A stretch of DNA of 64,000 nucleotides, taken from assembly GCA_002722315.1 (NCBI GenBank), contig PBLG01000001.1:1-64000 (forward strand), written 5' to 3'. Of this stretch, positions 35,194 through 44,311 are shown piece after piece. Both the position numbers and the translations under genes were made by a program. The stretch's first letter is position 1. Every line of letters begins with the position of its first letter. The notes beneath the pieces were generated by a model. That model did not search any database. It was not told the origin of the DNA and worked only from the letters and a program-made list of their open reading frames with translations. This stretch comes from Lysobacterales bacterium. GTDB taxonomy: Bacteria > Pseudomonadota > Gammaproteobacteria > Xanthomonadales > Wenzhouxiangellaceae.

Positions 35194-38100
35194 ATGTTTG
35201 GAAGCAGCCGGCGCGTGATTCTCGCGGTCTTCGTGATCCTGGCCGGTGCAGTCTGGGCGCAGGACGAGAAAGATCCCGACGGTCGGATCGAAGACGGCAC
35301 CTCGGCCTTCTATTCGGGGCTGGCTGCGCTGGAGATGGGTTTGTTCGAGCGTGCCGCCGCCGACTTCGGGCAGGCAGCGCAGCTGCTCCCCGAAGAGCCG
35401 GCGATCCAGGCCAACCTCGGGGTGCTCGCAATGCGCCAGGGCGAGGACGCCCGTGCGCGGGAACTCTTCGAGAGTGCCCGTTCCATGGCGCCGGGAAGCG
35501 CCGATATCGCGCTGCTGATCGGCTTGCTCGAAAGACGCTCTGGCAATAGCGATGCCGCAGCGGCGTCCCTGCAGCGCGCCGTCAGGCTGGCACCGGAAGC
35601 GCTGAAGCCCCGCTACGCACTGGCGACGACTCTCGCCGAGGCCCCGGGGGATCGTTACCAGGGCCGAATCCGGGCGCTTCTTGCCGGCCTGGTTGTCGAT
35701 GCGCCGGACAACCTGGCGCTGCGCCTGGAACAGGTACGATTCCTGGCCTCCACCGGCGACCGCGAGGCGCTGGCGGAATCGGTCGAAAGCCTGGCGGCAA
35801 TGTCACGGGACTGGCCTGAAGCCGCTACTGCACAGCTCCAGACCCTGCAGGCGGTGGCGGCCGAACCGGACCAGGCCGCGGTGCGGGCGACCGTGCTGCG
35901 CAACGTCCTGCTGCGCTCCGAGGATTACCGCGAAAGCCTTGCGCGTATCCAGGTTTCGGCACAGGCCGGAGGCGAAGCGATCGATCGGCTTCTCCGGGTG
36001 CCGGCCCCGCCGTCGAGGCCGGCACCGGCGGACACGGCGCTGGTTTTCGGGCCGGCCACGCCTTACGGAACGCGAGCGAATAACGCGGATATCCTGGTTC
36101 TCGATGCAGCCGGGGCGGGTGCGATCGTTCCGGCCGGCCGCGAGGGGCTGGCGGGCGCCTCGCGGGTTTCCCTGCCGGGAATGGAGGAAATTCGCGAACC
36201 AGCCGGAATCGTGGCCGTCGACCTGGACAACGACGGCCGCCACGAACTTGTCGCGGCCACCGACCGGGGTTTGCGAATCTTCCGCCGGGATGAAGCCGGG
36301 ATGTTCGACGCTTTCGATGCGGCGCTCGAGGAGTCCGTGGAGGCTGGTCGCTACAGCGGCGCCTGGGCTGCGGACCTGGAGCTCGACGGCGACATGGACC
36401 TGGTGCTGGGCGCGGTCGAAGGCCCCCCGGCCGTGCTGCAGAACAACGGCGACTGGACGTTCACCACCCGCGACGCGTTCGAATCGGTCGATGGGCTGCG
36501 TGGATTCGTCTGGGCCGATCTCGATGGCGACGGCCTGCCGGATGTCGCGGCGCTGGATTCGAGCGGAACCGTCAGAGTATTCGGCAATGCCAGGGCGGGT
36601 TCCTGGGCGCTTGAAGAAACGATGGACGGCGACTTCGTGGCGCTGGCCGCCGCCGATTTCGACTGGGACGGGCGCATCGACCTGGCGCTTCTGGCCGGCG
36701 ACGGAAGCCTGATCCTGCATTCCGAAGGGCGCTCGAAATCGCCTGGTCGATGGACCGACATGCCGACCGACGTCGTCCTGGGACAGGCCGGGCTGTTCGC
36801 CGCCGACTTCGACAACAACGGCGCACCGGACCTTCTGGCGGCGGCCGGCGAGCGCTCCCGGGTCTGGCTGACCGAGTCGGACGGCACGCTGAAGCCGCTG
36901 GGGTCGGCCCCGCCGCTTCGCACCGCCGCGGTCGCCGATCTCGATCGCGACGGCCGCCTCGACCTGGTCGGTCTGGATGCCGACGGCCGGATCGTCGAGG
37001 CGACCGGTTCCGGGGCGCTCGACTACGGTTGGCAGGCGATTCGCCCGCGCGCGCTCGAGAATGCCGGCGACAATCGGATCAATACCTACGGCCTCGGCGG
37101 ACAGCTGGAAGTGCGCTCCGGCCTGGTCGTGCAGCGCCAGGTCATCGACGGCCCCGAACTCCACTTCGGCCTGGGGTCGCGGGAAGGGGTCGACGTGGCA
37201 TGGATCCTGTGGCCCAACGGTTCGAACCAGGCCGAGTTCGATCTCGCGCCCCGGCGGACCGTGGAGGCGGTCCAGCGTCTGAAGGGGTCGTGCCCGTGGC
37301 TGTTCACCAACGACGGCCAGGGCATGCGGTTCGTCACCGACTTCCTGTGGCGGTCGCCGCTGGGTATGCGCATCAACGCGGTGGACACGGCCACGATCAC
37401 CCAGACCGAGGATCGGGTACGCATCCCCGGAGACGCGCTGGCGCGGCTGGACGGAGGCTACGAACTGCGGATCACCGCGGAACTCTGGGAGACGCATTTC
37501 ATCGACGGCGTTTCGCTGCTGGCCGTGGACCGCGCGCCCGGAACCGCTATGTTCGTGGACGAACGCTTCGCCCGCGCGGAACCGCGCCTCGATCCGGTGT
37601 TCACGACCGACCCCCGCCCGGTCACGCGCGTGGTCGACGACCGGGGCCGTGACTGGACGGACCAGGCGCGCGAGGTCGATGCGCGCTACGTTGCCGGACT
37701 GGAGCTGTCCCGTTACCAGGGGCTGACGCGGCCGCATCATGTCGAGATCGACCTGGCCGAAGCCGGGCTCGACGAGCGGTCGGTGTTGCTGGCGACCGGC
37801 TGGATCTATCCCACCGACAGCTCGATCAACGTCGCGGTCGCCCAGGGCGCGAGCGAGCGTCCCGGCAGTCTGCGTCTCGAAGTGCCGGACGGTCGCGGCG
37901 GATGGGTCGTCGCGCGCCCCGATCTGGGCTTTCCGGCCGGCAAGCACAAGACCATGGTGATCGACCTGGAAGGGCTCTTCGGTCCCGATACGCCGCGCCG
38001 CCTGCGGCTGGCCACCAACCTGGAAATCTACTGGGATCGGTTGGCCGTGGCCGAGCGCGTGCCGGATTCGTCCGGGTCGGTCACCGCGATGAGCATGGCC

Positions 38101-38574
38101 GTCGCGGACTTGCGCTATCGCGGGTTCTCCGAAACGCTGACGCCGACCAGGGCCCACCCGGAAGTGCCCGTCTACGACCGGCTGCAGGGCACCGGCCAGC
38201 GCTGGCCCGACCTCGTCGGGTACCACACCCGGTTCGGTGACGTGCGAGAGCTGCTCGCCGGGCCCGACGACCGCTACGTGATCATGAACGCCGGTGACGA
38301 GATCGTGCTGCGCTTTACCGGCCCGCCGCCGGCCGAGGGCCTGGTGCGCGATTTCGTGCTGGTCGGCCACGGCTGGGTCAAGGACGGGGACTACAACACC
38401 GCGTTCTCCCGAACGGTGCTGCCGCTGCCCACGCGCGAAAGCGGGCTGTACGAAACGCCGCCCACGACGCTGGAGGACGACCCCGTGTATCAGCGCAATG
38501 CCGAGGACTGGATACGATTCCATACCCGCTACGTGCAGCCGTCGGAATTCCTGTCCGGTCTTCGTCGGCCTTGA
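35194..38574 (+). CDS. Exported TPR-FG-GAP-UnbV giant protein
   Basis: About 1126 aa from ATG 35194, which has GGAG nine bases upstream; the track start (TTG 35128) is unlikely. Signal peptide RRVILAVFVILAGAVWAQ. Residues 25-240 are TPRs (AFYSGLAALEMGLFERAAADFGQAAQLLPEEPAIQ). The middle holds FG-GAP repeats (DLDNDGRHELVA, DLDGDGLPDVAA, DFDWDGRIDLAL, DFDNNGAPDLLA, DLDRDGRLDLVG) and a UnbV-like domain (INTYGLGGQLEVRS...LHFGLGSREGVDVAWILWPNG). The last 430 residues form a further beta-rich module of unknown type (LFTNDGQGMRFVTDFLWRSPLGM). It combines in one chain the TPR and UnbV modules that are separate genes elsewhere in the cluster. Confidence 0.82.
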   Translation: MFGSSRRVILAVFVILAGAVWAQDEKDPDGRIEDGTSAFYSGLAALEMGLFERAAADFGQAAQLLPEEPAIQANLGVLAMRQGEDARARELFESARSMAPGSADIALLIGLLERRSGNSDAAAASLQRAVRLAPEALKPRYALATTLAEAPGDRYQGRIRALLAGLVVDAPDNLALRLEQVRFLASTGDREALAESVESLAAMSRDWPEAATAQLQTLQAVAAEPDQAAVRATVLRNVLLRSEDYRESLARIQVSAQAGGEAIDRLLRVPAPPSRPAPADTALVFGPATPYGTRANNADILVLDAAGAGAIVPAGREGLAGASRVSLPGMEEIREPAGIVAVDLDNDGRHELVAATDRGLRIFRRDEAGMFDAFDAALEESVEAGRYSGAWAADLELDGDMDLVLGAVEGPPAVLQNNGDWTFTTRDAFESVDGLRGFVWADLDGDGLPDVAALDSSGTVRVFGNARAGSWALEETMDGDFVALAAADFDWDGRIDLALLAGDGSLILHSEGRSKSPGRWTDMPTDVVLGQAGLFAADFDNNGAPDLLAAAGERSRVWLTESDGTLKPLGSAPPLRTAAVADLDRDGRLDLVGLDADGRIVEATGSGALDYGWQAIRPRALENAGDNRINTYGLGGQLEVRSGLVVQRQVIDGPELHFGLGSREGVDVAWILWPNGSNQAEFDLAPRRTVEAVQRLKGSCPWLFTNDGQGMRFVTDFLWRSPLGMRINAVDTATITQTEDRVRIPGDALARLDGGYELRITAELWETHFIDGVSLLAVDRAPGTAMFVDERFARAEPRLDPVFTTDPRPVTRVVDDRGRDWTDQAREVDARYVAGLELSRYQGLTRPHHVEIDLAEAGLDERSVLLATGWIYPTDSSINVAVAQGASERPGSLRLEVPDGRGGWVVARPDLGFPAGKHKTMVIDLEGLFGPDTPRRLRLATNLEIYWDRLAVAERVPDSSGSVTAMSMAVADLRYRGFSETLTPTRAHPEVPVYDRLQGTGQRWPDLVGYHTRFGDVRELLAGPDDRYVIMNAGDEIVLRFTGPPPAEGLVRDFVLVGHGWVKDGDYNTAFSRTVLPLPTRESGLYETPPTTLEDDPVYQRNAEDWIRFHTRYVQPSEFLSGLRRP

Positions 38575-38669
38575 GCGATCTGCCGCGGATGACAATCGTC
38601 ACTGGCAATCGGTTGCCCGACTTCGTATAGTCGATTCCTCCACAACCTTCCCGAGACCTTCGCGGCCCG

Positions 38670-39914
38670 ATGAGCAAGGATGACCTGATCGACCGCCTGC
38701 GCATAGACCCGGCCGTATCCGACGAACCTCGGCGCCCGGCGTGGCCGCTTGTCGTCGTCGCTGTGCTGCTGCTGTCCCTGGCTGCTGCGGCATGGGCCTG
38801 GTATTCACGCGCAGCAGTTCCGGAAGTGCGCATTGTCGCGGCCGAAACGGTGGAGGTCGGTGCGGCCGCCTCGCGCACCAGCGTGCTCGATGCCTCCGGC
38901 TACGTGGTTGCCCGTCGCCAGGCGACGGTGGCCGCCGAGGTGACCGGCAAGCTGATCGAGGTGCTGGTGGAAGAAGGCCTGGCCGTGGAAAAAGGCCAGG
39001 TGCTGGCGCGGATGGACGACGCCACGGAGCAGGCCCAGCTCGAACTGGCCCGGGCCCGGTTGTCGGCGGCGCGCAGCACGCTGGCCGAGATCGAGGCCCA
39101 GCTGGCCAACGCGCGCCGCACGCTGGTCCGCCAGCGCGAACTGCGCCAGCGGAACCTCGCCAGCCAGTCCGAGCTCGATCGTGCCGAGACCGAGGTGGAT
39201 GCATTCGCCGCCCGGCTGGCCAGCCAGCGAGAACAGATTACCGTTGCAACGCGCGAGGTCGAGCTTCAGCAGCAAAGAATCGGCGAACTGACCATCCGCG
39301 CCCCGTTTTCCGGCATCGTGATCGCCCGCGCCGCACAGGCCGGCGAAATGGTTTCGCCGATTTCGGCCGGGGGCGGATTCACGCGCACCGGCATCTGCAC
39401 CATCGTCGACATGGATTCGCTGGAAATCGAGGTCGACGTCAACGAGGCCTATATCGACCGGGTCGAGACCGGCCAGCCGGTGGTCGCGCGCCTGGACGCC
39501 TATCCCGATTGGCAGATTCCCGCCCGGGTCAAGGCCGTCGTGCCGACCGCCGACCGCCAGAAGGCCACGGTGCGCGTCAGGGTGGCGATCGAGCAAACCG
39601 ATCCGCGAATCCTGCCGGAAATGGGCGTGAGCGTGCGTTTCCTTGCCGAAGGCGACGGACCGGCGTCGTCCGACGATGCCGCGCCGCGCCGCTTGCCGCT
39701 GGTGCCGGTACGCGCGGTATTCGAGGCCGATGGCCGAAGCTACGTGTTCGTGGTCGACGGGCGGCAGCTCGAGCGCCGCGCCGTGCGCGCCGGGGCGCGC
39801 CGCGACGACGGCATCCTGATCAGTGCCGGCCTGAACGCCGGCGAGCGGCTGGTGGCCGACGCCACCGTCGATGACTTGTCCGACGGCATGCGCGTGCGCG
39901 TCGTCGATCCATGA
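38670..39914 (+). CDS. Periplasmic adaptor (HlyD/MacA-like) of ABC exporter
   Basis: A 414-aa membrane-fusion protein. One N-terminal transmembrane helix (PLVVVAVLLLSLAAAAWAWY) is followed by a lipoyl half (GYVVARRQATVAAEVTGKLIEVLVEEGLAVEKGQVLARMDD), then an alpha-helical hairpin (residues about 120-200, TLAEIEAQLANARRTLVRQRELRQRN). The second lipoyl half (IRAPFSGIVIARAAQAGEMVSP) and the beta-barrel/membrane-proximal domains complete it. It would link the ABC transporter to the periplasm or an outer-membrane channel. First gene of a four-gene operon with ATPase and two permeases; no outer-membrane TolC-type gene is nearby. Confidence 0.85.
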   Translation: MSKDDLIDRLRIDPAVSDEPRRPAWPLVVVAVLLLSLAAAAWAWYSRAAVPEVRIVAAETVEVGAAASRTSVLDASGYVVARRQATVAAEVTGKLIEVLVEEGLAVEKGQVLARMDDATEQAQLELARARLSAARSTLAEIEAQLANARRTLVRQRELRQRNLASQSELDRAETEVDAFAARLASQREQITVATREVELQQQRIGELTIRAPFSGIVIARAAQAGEMVSPISAGGGFTRTGICTIVDMDSLEIEVDVNEAYIDRVETGQPVVARLDAYPDWQIPARVKAVVPTADRQKATVRVRVAIEQTDPRILPEMGVSVRFLAEGDGPASSDDAAPRRLPLVPVRAVFEADGRSYVFVVDGRQLERRAVRAGARRDDGILISAGLNAGERLVADATVDDLSDGMRVRVVDP

Positions 39915-39930
39915 GCACAAGGGAAAGACG

Positions 39931-40623
39931 ATGAACAAACCAATCGTGACGGTCAGGAACGTGGTCAAGAGCTACCGGAAAGGCCGCGAGGCCGTCGAAG
40001 TGCTGCACGGCCTGGACCTCGAAATCGCCCAGGGCGAATTCTCCGCGCTGATGGGCCCGTCGGGCTCCGGCAAGACGACCCTGCTCAACCTGATCGGCGG
40101 ACTCGACCGCCCGACCTCGGGCGAGGTCGAAGTCGGCGGCGAGCGCATCGACCGGTTGAGCTCCCGGGCGCTGGCGCGCTGGCGCTCGAACCACGTCGGC
40201 TTCATCTTCCAGTTCTACAACCTGATGCCCGTGCTCACGGCGCAGCGCAACGTCGAACTGCCGCTGTTGTTGAAAAAGATGTCGTCGAAGGAACGGCGCG
40301 AGCGCGCGATGACCGCGCTGGAAATCGTCGGCCTGGCCGATCGGGCGAAGCACCTGCCGCGCGAGCTTTCCGGCGGGCAGGAGCAGAGAGTCGCGATCGC
40401 CCGGGCGATCGTCAGCGACCCCGACCTGCTGCTGGCCGACGAACCCACCGGCGACCTGGATCGCGACACCGCCAACGAGATCCTGGACCTGCTGGGCACG
40501 CTGAACACGCGCCACGGCAAGACCATCCTGATGGTGACGCACGACCCGGTCGCCGCCGAGCACGCCGGCCGAACCGTGCACCTGGACAAGGGCTCGATCA
40601 AGGCCGGCGAGGAGGCCGCGTAA
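39931..40623 (+). CDS. ABC transporter ATP-binding protein (MacB/LolD type)
   Basis: A 230-aa ATPase. Walker A is GPSGSGKTT, the signature is LSGGQEQRVAIARA and Walker B is LLLADEPTGDLD, followed by the H-loop His in MVTHDP. The motif spacing and FQFYNLMPVLTAQRNVELPLLL place it in the MacB/LolD/FtsE-like group that works with FtsX-fold permeases. The true start is ATG 39931 (GGGAAAGACG upstream); the track ORF starts inside the adaptor gene. Stop TAA overlaps the next ATG (TAATG). Confidence 0.92.
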   Translation: MNKPIVTVRNVVKSYRKGREAVEVLHGLDLEIAQGEFSALMGPSGSGKTTLLNLIGGLDRPTSGEVEVGGERIDRLSSRALARWRSNHVGFIFQFYNLMPVLTAQRNVELPLLLKKMSSKERRERAMTALEIVGLADRAKHLPRELSGGQEQRVAIARAIVSDPDLLLADEPTGDLDRDTANEILDLLGTLNTRHGKTILMVTHDPVAAEHAGRTVHLDKGSIKAGEEAA

Positions 40624-41783
40624 TGGGCGGCATGTTCCACCTGGTGCGCAAGAACCTGGGCCGCAAGAAGCTGCGGACCCTGTTCACGCTGCTGTCGGTC
40701 GTCATCGCGTTCATCCTGTTCGCCCTGCTGGGCGGGCTGAACCGCGCGTTCACCGCCGGGGTCGAGCTGGCCGGTGCAGACCGGCTGGTCACCATGCACA
40801 AGGTATCGTTCATCCAGTTGATGCCGATCTCCTACGTCGCGCGCGTCGAAGGGATGGACGGCGTCCGCGCGGCCACGCACTACACCTGGTTCGGCGGCTA
40901 CTTTCAGGACCCGAAGCAGCAGTTCGGGCTGTTCCCGACCAACCTCGAGAAGCTTTCCGACATCTATCCCGAATACGAGATGCCGCCCGACCAGCGCGAG
41001 CACCTGATGGAAACCCGAACCGGCCTGCTGGTCGGGCGTGCGATGGCCGACCTGTACGGCTGGGAGGCCGGCGACCAGGTACCGATCTTTTCGAGCATCT
41101 ATCCGAAGCGCGACGGGTCGTACGCATGGGAATTCGAGATTGCCGCGATCTTCACCGGCACCGGCAACACCGCCGACGAGATGCAGGCCTTCATGCACTA
41201 CGATTACTTCAACGAGGCCAGGCAATTCGGCCAGGACATGATCGGCTGGATCGTCACGCGCATCGAGGATCCCGAACTCGCCGACACGGTTTCCGGCGCG
41301 ATAGACGCGCGCTTCGCCAATTCGCCGACCGAAACCAAGACATCGACCGAGGCCGGCTTCGCGGCGAGTTTCGCCGCCCAGTTCGGCAATATCGGCCTGA
41401 TCGTGCAAATGATTCTCGGGTGCGTGTTCTTCACGCTGCTGCTGATCTCGGGCAACACCATGGCCCAGGCCGTGCGCGAGCGCACCGGTGAACTTGCGGT
41501 ACTCAAGACCATCGGTTTCAGCGACGCCCGGGTTACCGGCATGGTGCTGGCCGAGAGCCTGCTGGTCGCAGTAGTCGGGGGCGTTATCGGGCTGCTGATT
41601 GGCGGATTGTTCGTGACCGGCGCGGCCTCGGCGCTGGCGCAGTTCTTTCCCGGCCTGGCCATGAGCAGCGGCACCCTGCTCTGGGGCCTGATGCTTGCGG
41701 TCGCGCTTGGCCTGGTCACCGGTGCCTGGCCGGCCTGGCGCGCGGCCCGGCTCGATGTCATCGATGCCATGGGGAGGCGCTGA
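40623..41783 (+). CDS. ABC transporter permease, FtsX/MacB fold
   Basis: A 386-aa protein with an N-terminal helix (LFTLLSVVIAFILFALLG), a periplasmic MacB-like core domain of about 200 residues, and three C-terminal helices (IVQMILGCVFFTLLLISG, VLAESLLVAVVGGVIGLLIGGLF and GTLLWGLMLAVALGLVTG), the standard FtsX layout. VRERTGELAVLKTIGFSDARV is the coupling helix motif contacting the ATPase. It likely pairs with the next gene as a heterodimer. Substrate unknown; lipoprotein-sorting or peptide/antibiotic efflux are both possible for this class. Confidence 0.88.
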   Translation: MGGMFHLVRKNLGRKKLRTLFTLLSVVIAFILFALLGGLNRAFTAGVELAGADRLVTMHKVSFIQLMPISYVARVEGMDGVRAATHYTWFGGYFQDPKQQFGLFPTNLEKLSDIYPEYEMPPDQREHLMETRTGLLVGRAMADLYGWEAGDQVPIFSSIYPKRDGSYAWEFEIAAIFTGTGNTADEMQAFMHYDYFNEARQFGQDMIGWIVTRIEDPELADTVSGAIDARFANSPTETKTSTEAGFAASFAAQFGNIGLIVQMILGCVFFTLLLISGNTMAQAVRERTGELAVLKTIGFSDARVTGMVLAESLLVAVVGGVIGLLIGGLFVTGAASALAQFFPGLAMSSGTLLWGLMLAVALGLVTGAWPAWRAARLDVIDAMGRR

Positions 41784-41785
41784 TC

Positions 41786-42943
41786 ATGGAACAGATCCTC
41801 GTCATCACCCTGCAGAACCTCAAGAGCATTCCCGGCCGGCTGGGCACATCGCTGGTCGCCGTGGTCGGCGTCGCCGGCGTTGTCGCGGTGCTGGTGGCCG
41901 TGCTTTCGATGGCGCGCGGTTTCGAGAACACGCTGGAATCGGGCACCTCGCCGGGCAATGTCATCGTGCTGCGCTCGGGCTCGAGCTCCGAGCTCGACTC
42001 GGGCTTCCAGGGCGACCAGGCGCGGATCATCGCTCAGGCCGAGCAACTGGCACTGGTTTCGCCAGAGGTCTACGTGATCGTCGACCTGGAAAAGAAATCC
42101 TCGCAGACGCAGGCCAACGTGCCGATGCGCGGGGTCGGCGCGGACGCCGCGGCGATTCGCAGTGACTTCAGGATCATCGACGGCCGAATGTTCGAGCCCG
42201 GGCGCAGGGAACTGGTCGCCGGCCGTGGCGCCGCCGACCAGTTCGCGGGTCTGGCGGTGGGCAACACGCTGGAATTCGGCACCGAGCGCTGGGACGTGGT
42301 CGGCATCTTCGAGTCCGGCGGCGGGTCGGCGGAGTCCGAGCTGTGGACCGATTCGGCCACGTTGCAGGGCGCTTACCGGCGCGGCAACAGCTTCTCGGTA
42401 GTCTACGGTCGCCTCGACGATCCGGGACGATTCACCGAGTTCAAGGACGCCCTGACCAGCGACCCGCAGCTATCGGTGCGGGTGGAGCGCGAATCGGAAT
42501 ACTTCGCCGAGCAGTCGCGCGCGCTGTCGACGTTCGTCTCGGTGGTCGGCTACGGGATCGCCGTGCTGATGGCGCTGGGGGCGTTGTTCGGCGCGCTCAA
42601 CACGATGTACACGGCGGTCTCCGACCGGGCCCGCGAAATCGCGACGCTGCGCGCGCTGGGGTTCACGCCGGTCGCGATCGTGGTCTCGGTGATGGCCGAG
42701 GCCATGCTGCTGGCGCTGGCCGGCGGCCTGATCGGCGCCGGGCTGGCCTGGCTGCTGTTCAACGGCTTCACCGTCTCGACGCTGAACTTCTCCAGCTTCA
42801 GCCAGGTGGTGTTCGCGTTCGCGGTCACCCCGGGCCTGCTGGTGCAGGGCATCGTGATCGCGCTTATCATCGGGCTGGTCGGCGGGCTTGCGCCTGCCAT
42901 ACGCGCGGCGCGCATGCCGATCGTCTCGGCGCTGCGCGAGTAA
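41786..42943 (+). CDS. Second ABC transporter permease, FtsX/MacB fold
   Basis: A 385-aa paralogue of the preceding permease, starting 3 bp after it. N-terminal helix LGTSLVAVVGVAGVVAVLVAVLSM, periplasmic domain, then three helices (FVSVVGYGIAVLMALGALFGALNTMYTAV, MAEAMLLALAGGLIGAGLAWLLF and GLLVQGIVIALIIGLVGGLAPAI). VSDRAREIATLRALGFTP matches the coupling helix. Two different permeases with one ATPase imply an asymmetric complex, as in LolCDE-like systems, but with a MacA-like adaptor. Confidence 0.88.
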   Translation: MEQILVITLQNLKSIPGRLGTSLVAVVGVAGVVAVLVAVLSMARGFENTLESGTSPGNVIVLRSGSSSELDSGFQGDQARIIAQAEQLALVSPEVYVIVDLEKKSSQTQANVPMRGVGADAAAIRSDFRIIDGRMFEPGRRELVAGRGAADQFAGLAVGNTLEFGTERWDVVGIFESGGGSAESELWTDSATLQGAYRRGNSFSVVYGRLDDPGRFTEFKDALTSDPQLSVRVERESEYFAEQSRALSTFVSVVGYGIAVLMALGALFGALNTMYTAVSDRAREIATLRALGFTPVAIVVSVMAEAMLLALAGGLIGAGLAWLLFNGFTVSTLNFSSFSQVVFAFAVTPGLLVQGIVIALIIGLVGGLAPAIRAARMPIVSALRE

Positions 42944-42982
42944 GCGACCGCGCGTCACCCGAATCAGGCGAGGAGACACCGA

Positions 42983-43384
42983 ATGGCAAAGGTAACCGGG
43001 CTGGGCGGCCTGTTCTTCAAGGCCGAAGACACCGACAAGACTCGCGAGTGGTACTCGCGCCACCTCGGCATTCCGTTCACCGAATGGGGCGGCTGGGGCT
43101 GGGAGTGGCGGCACCGCGACGATCCCGAACACGTCGGGCGAACCGAATGGGCGCCGTTCAAGGCCGATACCGAATACATGAATCCGAGCGACAAGCCGTT
43201 CATGATGAATTTCCGGGTCGACGACCTCGATGCACTGATCGAGCAGCTGAAGACGGCAGGCGTGGAGCTGGTCGGCGAGCCCGAGTCGCACGAATACGGC
43301 AAATTTGCCTGGATCATGGACCCCAACGGCATCAAGATCGAGTTGTGGGAGCCGGCCGGGGAGGTGCGGGACGATGCCGGATGA
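42983..43384 (+). CDS. VOC family protein (glyoxalase-like)
   Basis: A 133-aa single vicinal-oxygen-chelate protein: GLGGLFFKAEDTDKTREWYSRHLGIPFTEWGG opens the first beta-alpha-beta-beta-beta unit and GKFAWIMDPNGIKIELWEPAGE closes the second, with metal-ligand Glu at IELWE. These domains act in glyoxalase, dioxygenase or resistance roles; the substrate is not predictable. GAGGAGACACC supplies the ribosome site. The last 11 bases overlap the next VOC gene. Confidence 0.85.
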   Translation: MAKVTGLGGLFFKAEDTDKTREWYSRHLGIPFTEWGGWGWEWRHRDDPEHVGRTEWAPFKADTEYMNPSDKPFMMNFRVDDLDALIEQLKTAGVELVGEPESHEYGKFAWIMDPNGIKIELWEPAGEVRDDAG

Positions 43385-44174
43385 CCCGCTGACCTTCGAT
43401 CACGGTCAGTTCTGCCGGGTGGATCTCAACGCCCGCGAACCCGACGCGGCGCGCGCCTTCTACAGCGGGCTGTTCGGCTGGACCGGCGAGTTTGCCGGAC
43501 GCGCGGCCGAGGCCGGGCCTTACGAGCGTTTCGTTCTCGACGGGCGGGTGGTCGCCGGCATGGGCCGGATGAGCGACGAAATGCGCGACGCCGGCACGCC
43601 TTCGGTGTGGGTCAATTACATTTGCGTCGACGACGTCGATGCCATCGTCGAGCGCGCCGGGCAGCTTGGCGGCACGATCCGGATGCCGGCCACGGATATC
43701 TCGAAGGCCGGCCGGATGGCGTTCGTCGACGACCCCTCCGGGGCGTCGATCGCTTTCTGGCAGCCCGGCCTGGATCGAGGCGCCGAAGCGGTCACACGGC
43801 CGGGTGCCTTCTGCTGGAACGAGCTGGCGACGCCGGACCTGGCCGCTGCTGCGGAATTCTACGGCGAGCTGCTGGGCTGGGCGTACCGCGACAATCCGCA
43901 CTCGCCGGCGCCCTACCGAATCATCGAGAACAACGAGCGGCCCAACGGCGGAATGCTGCAGATGACCGAGGAATGGGGCGACATGCCGGCTCACTGGATG
44001 GTCTATTTCGCCGTCGAAGACGCCGGCGCTGCCGCCGAGCGTGCTCGCGCGCTCGGCGGACAGGTTCACCACGGACCGTTCGACACCGCGGCGGGCAGGC
44101 TGGTGGTCTGCCAGGACCTCCAGGGCGCCATGTTTCATGCCCTGGAGCTGGCCGGCGACCCGATGGCGGGCTGA
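43374..44174 (+). CDS. Two-domain VOC family protein
   Basis: A 266-aa protein with two VOC domains: residues about 8-125 (GQFCRVDLNAREPDAARAFYSGLFGW...AFVDDPSGASIAFWQPG) and 135-260 (GAFCWNELATPDLAAAAEFYGELLGWAYRD...VCQDLQGAMFHALEL). Such tandem VOC proteins resemble hydroxylase-associated or ring-cleavage-like proteins, function unknown. The start ATG 43374 lies 11 bp inside the previous gene, so the pair is co-translated. Nothing links it to the ATP synthase operon that follows. Confidence 0.85.
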   Translation: MPDDPLTFDHGQFCRVDLNAREPDAARAFYSGLFGWTGEFAGRAAEAGPYERFVLDGRVVAGMGRMSDEMRDAGTPSVWVNYICVDDVDAIVERAGQLGGTIRMPATDISKAGRMAFVDDPSGASIAFWQPGLDRGAEAVTRPGAFCWNELATPDLAAAAEFYGELLGWAYRDNPHSPAPYRIIENNERPNGGMLQMTEEWGDMPAHWMVYFAVEDAGAAAERARALGGQVHHGPFDTAAGRLVVCQDLQGAMFHALELAGDPMAG

Positions 44175-44230
44175 CCGCTCGAAGTGTGACCGATTTTCGC
44201 TCAGTCACCCCCCAGTCGACGATATCAAGC

Positions 44231-44239
44231 TGGTATAAT
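44231..44239 (+). promoter_or_regulatory. Extended -10 promoter of the atp operon
   Basis: TGGTATAAT is a perfect TGnTATAAT extended -10. It lies 73 bp before the atpI start and after the VOC gene stop. No good -35 is seen at 17 bp, which extended -10 promoters tolerate. Confidence 0.75.
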
Positions 44240-44250
44240 TCTCGGGCTTT

Positions 44251-44286
44251 GCGGCTCTGGAATCGTTTGGGCCGCTTGTTTTTTTG
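44251..44286 (+). terminator. Terminator-like hairpin in the atp leader
   Basis: gcggctc (44251-44257) pairs with gggccgc (44269-44275), seven pairs with one G-U and an 11-base loop, followed by ttgttttttt. It sits between the probable transcription start (about 44246) and atpI, so it looks like an intrinsic terminator inside the operon leader and could act as an attenuator. Confidence 0.55.
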
Positions 44287-44311
44287 ATGCGCCGCGGGGA
44301 TTGGACAGGCT

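Noticed and set aside
35803-38595. 930-aa minus-strand ORF opposite the FG-GAP/UnbV gene
   Set aside because: Shadow ORF; Arg/His-rich low-complexity translation, while the plus strand shows clear DxDxDG repeats.
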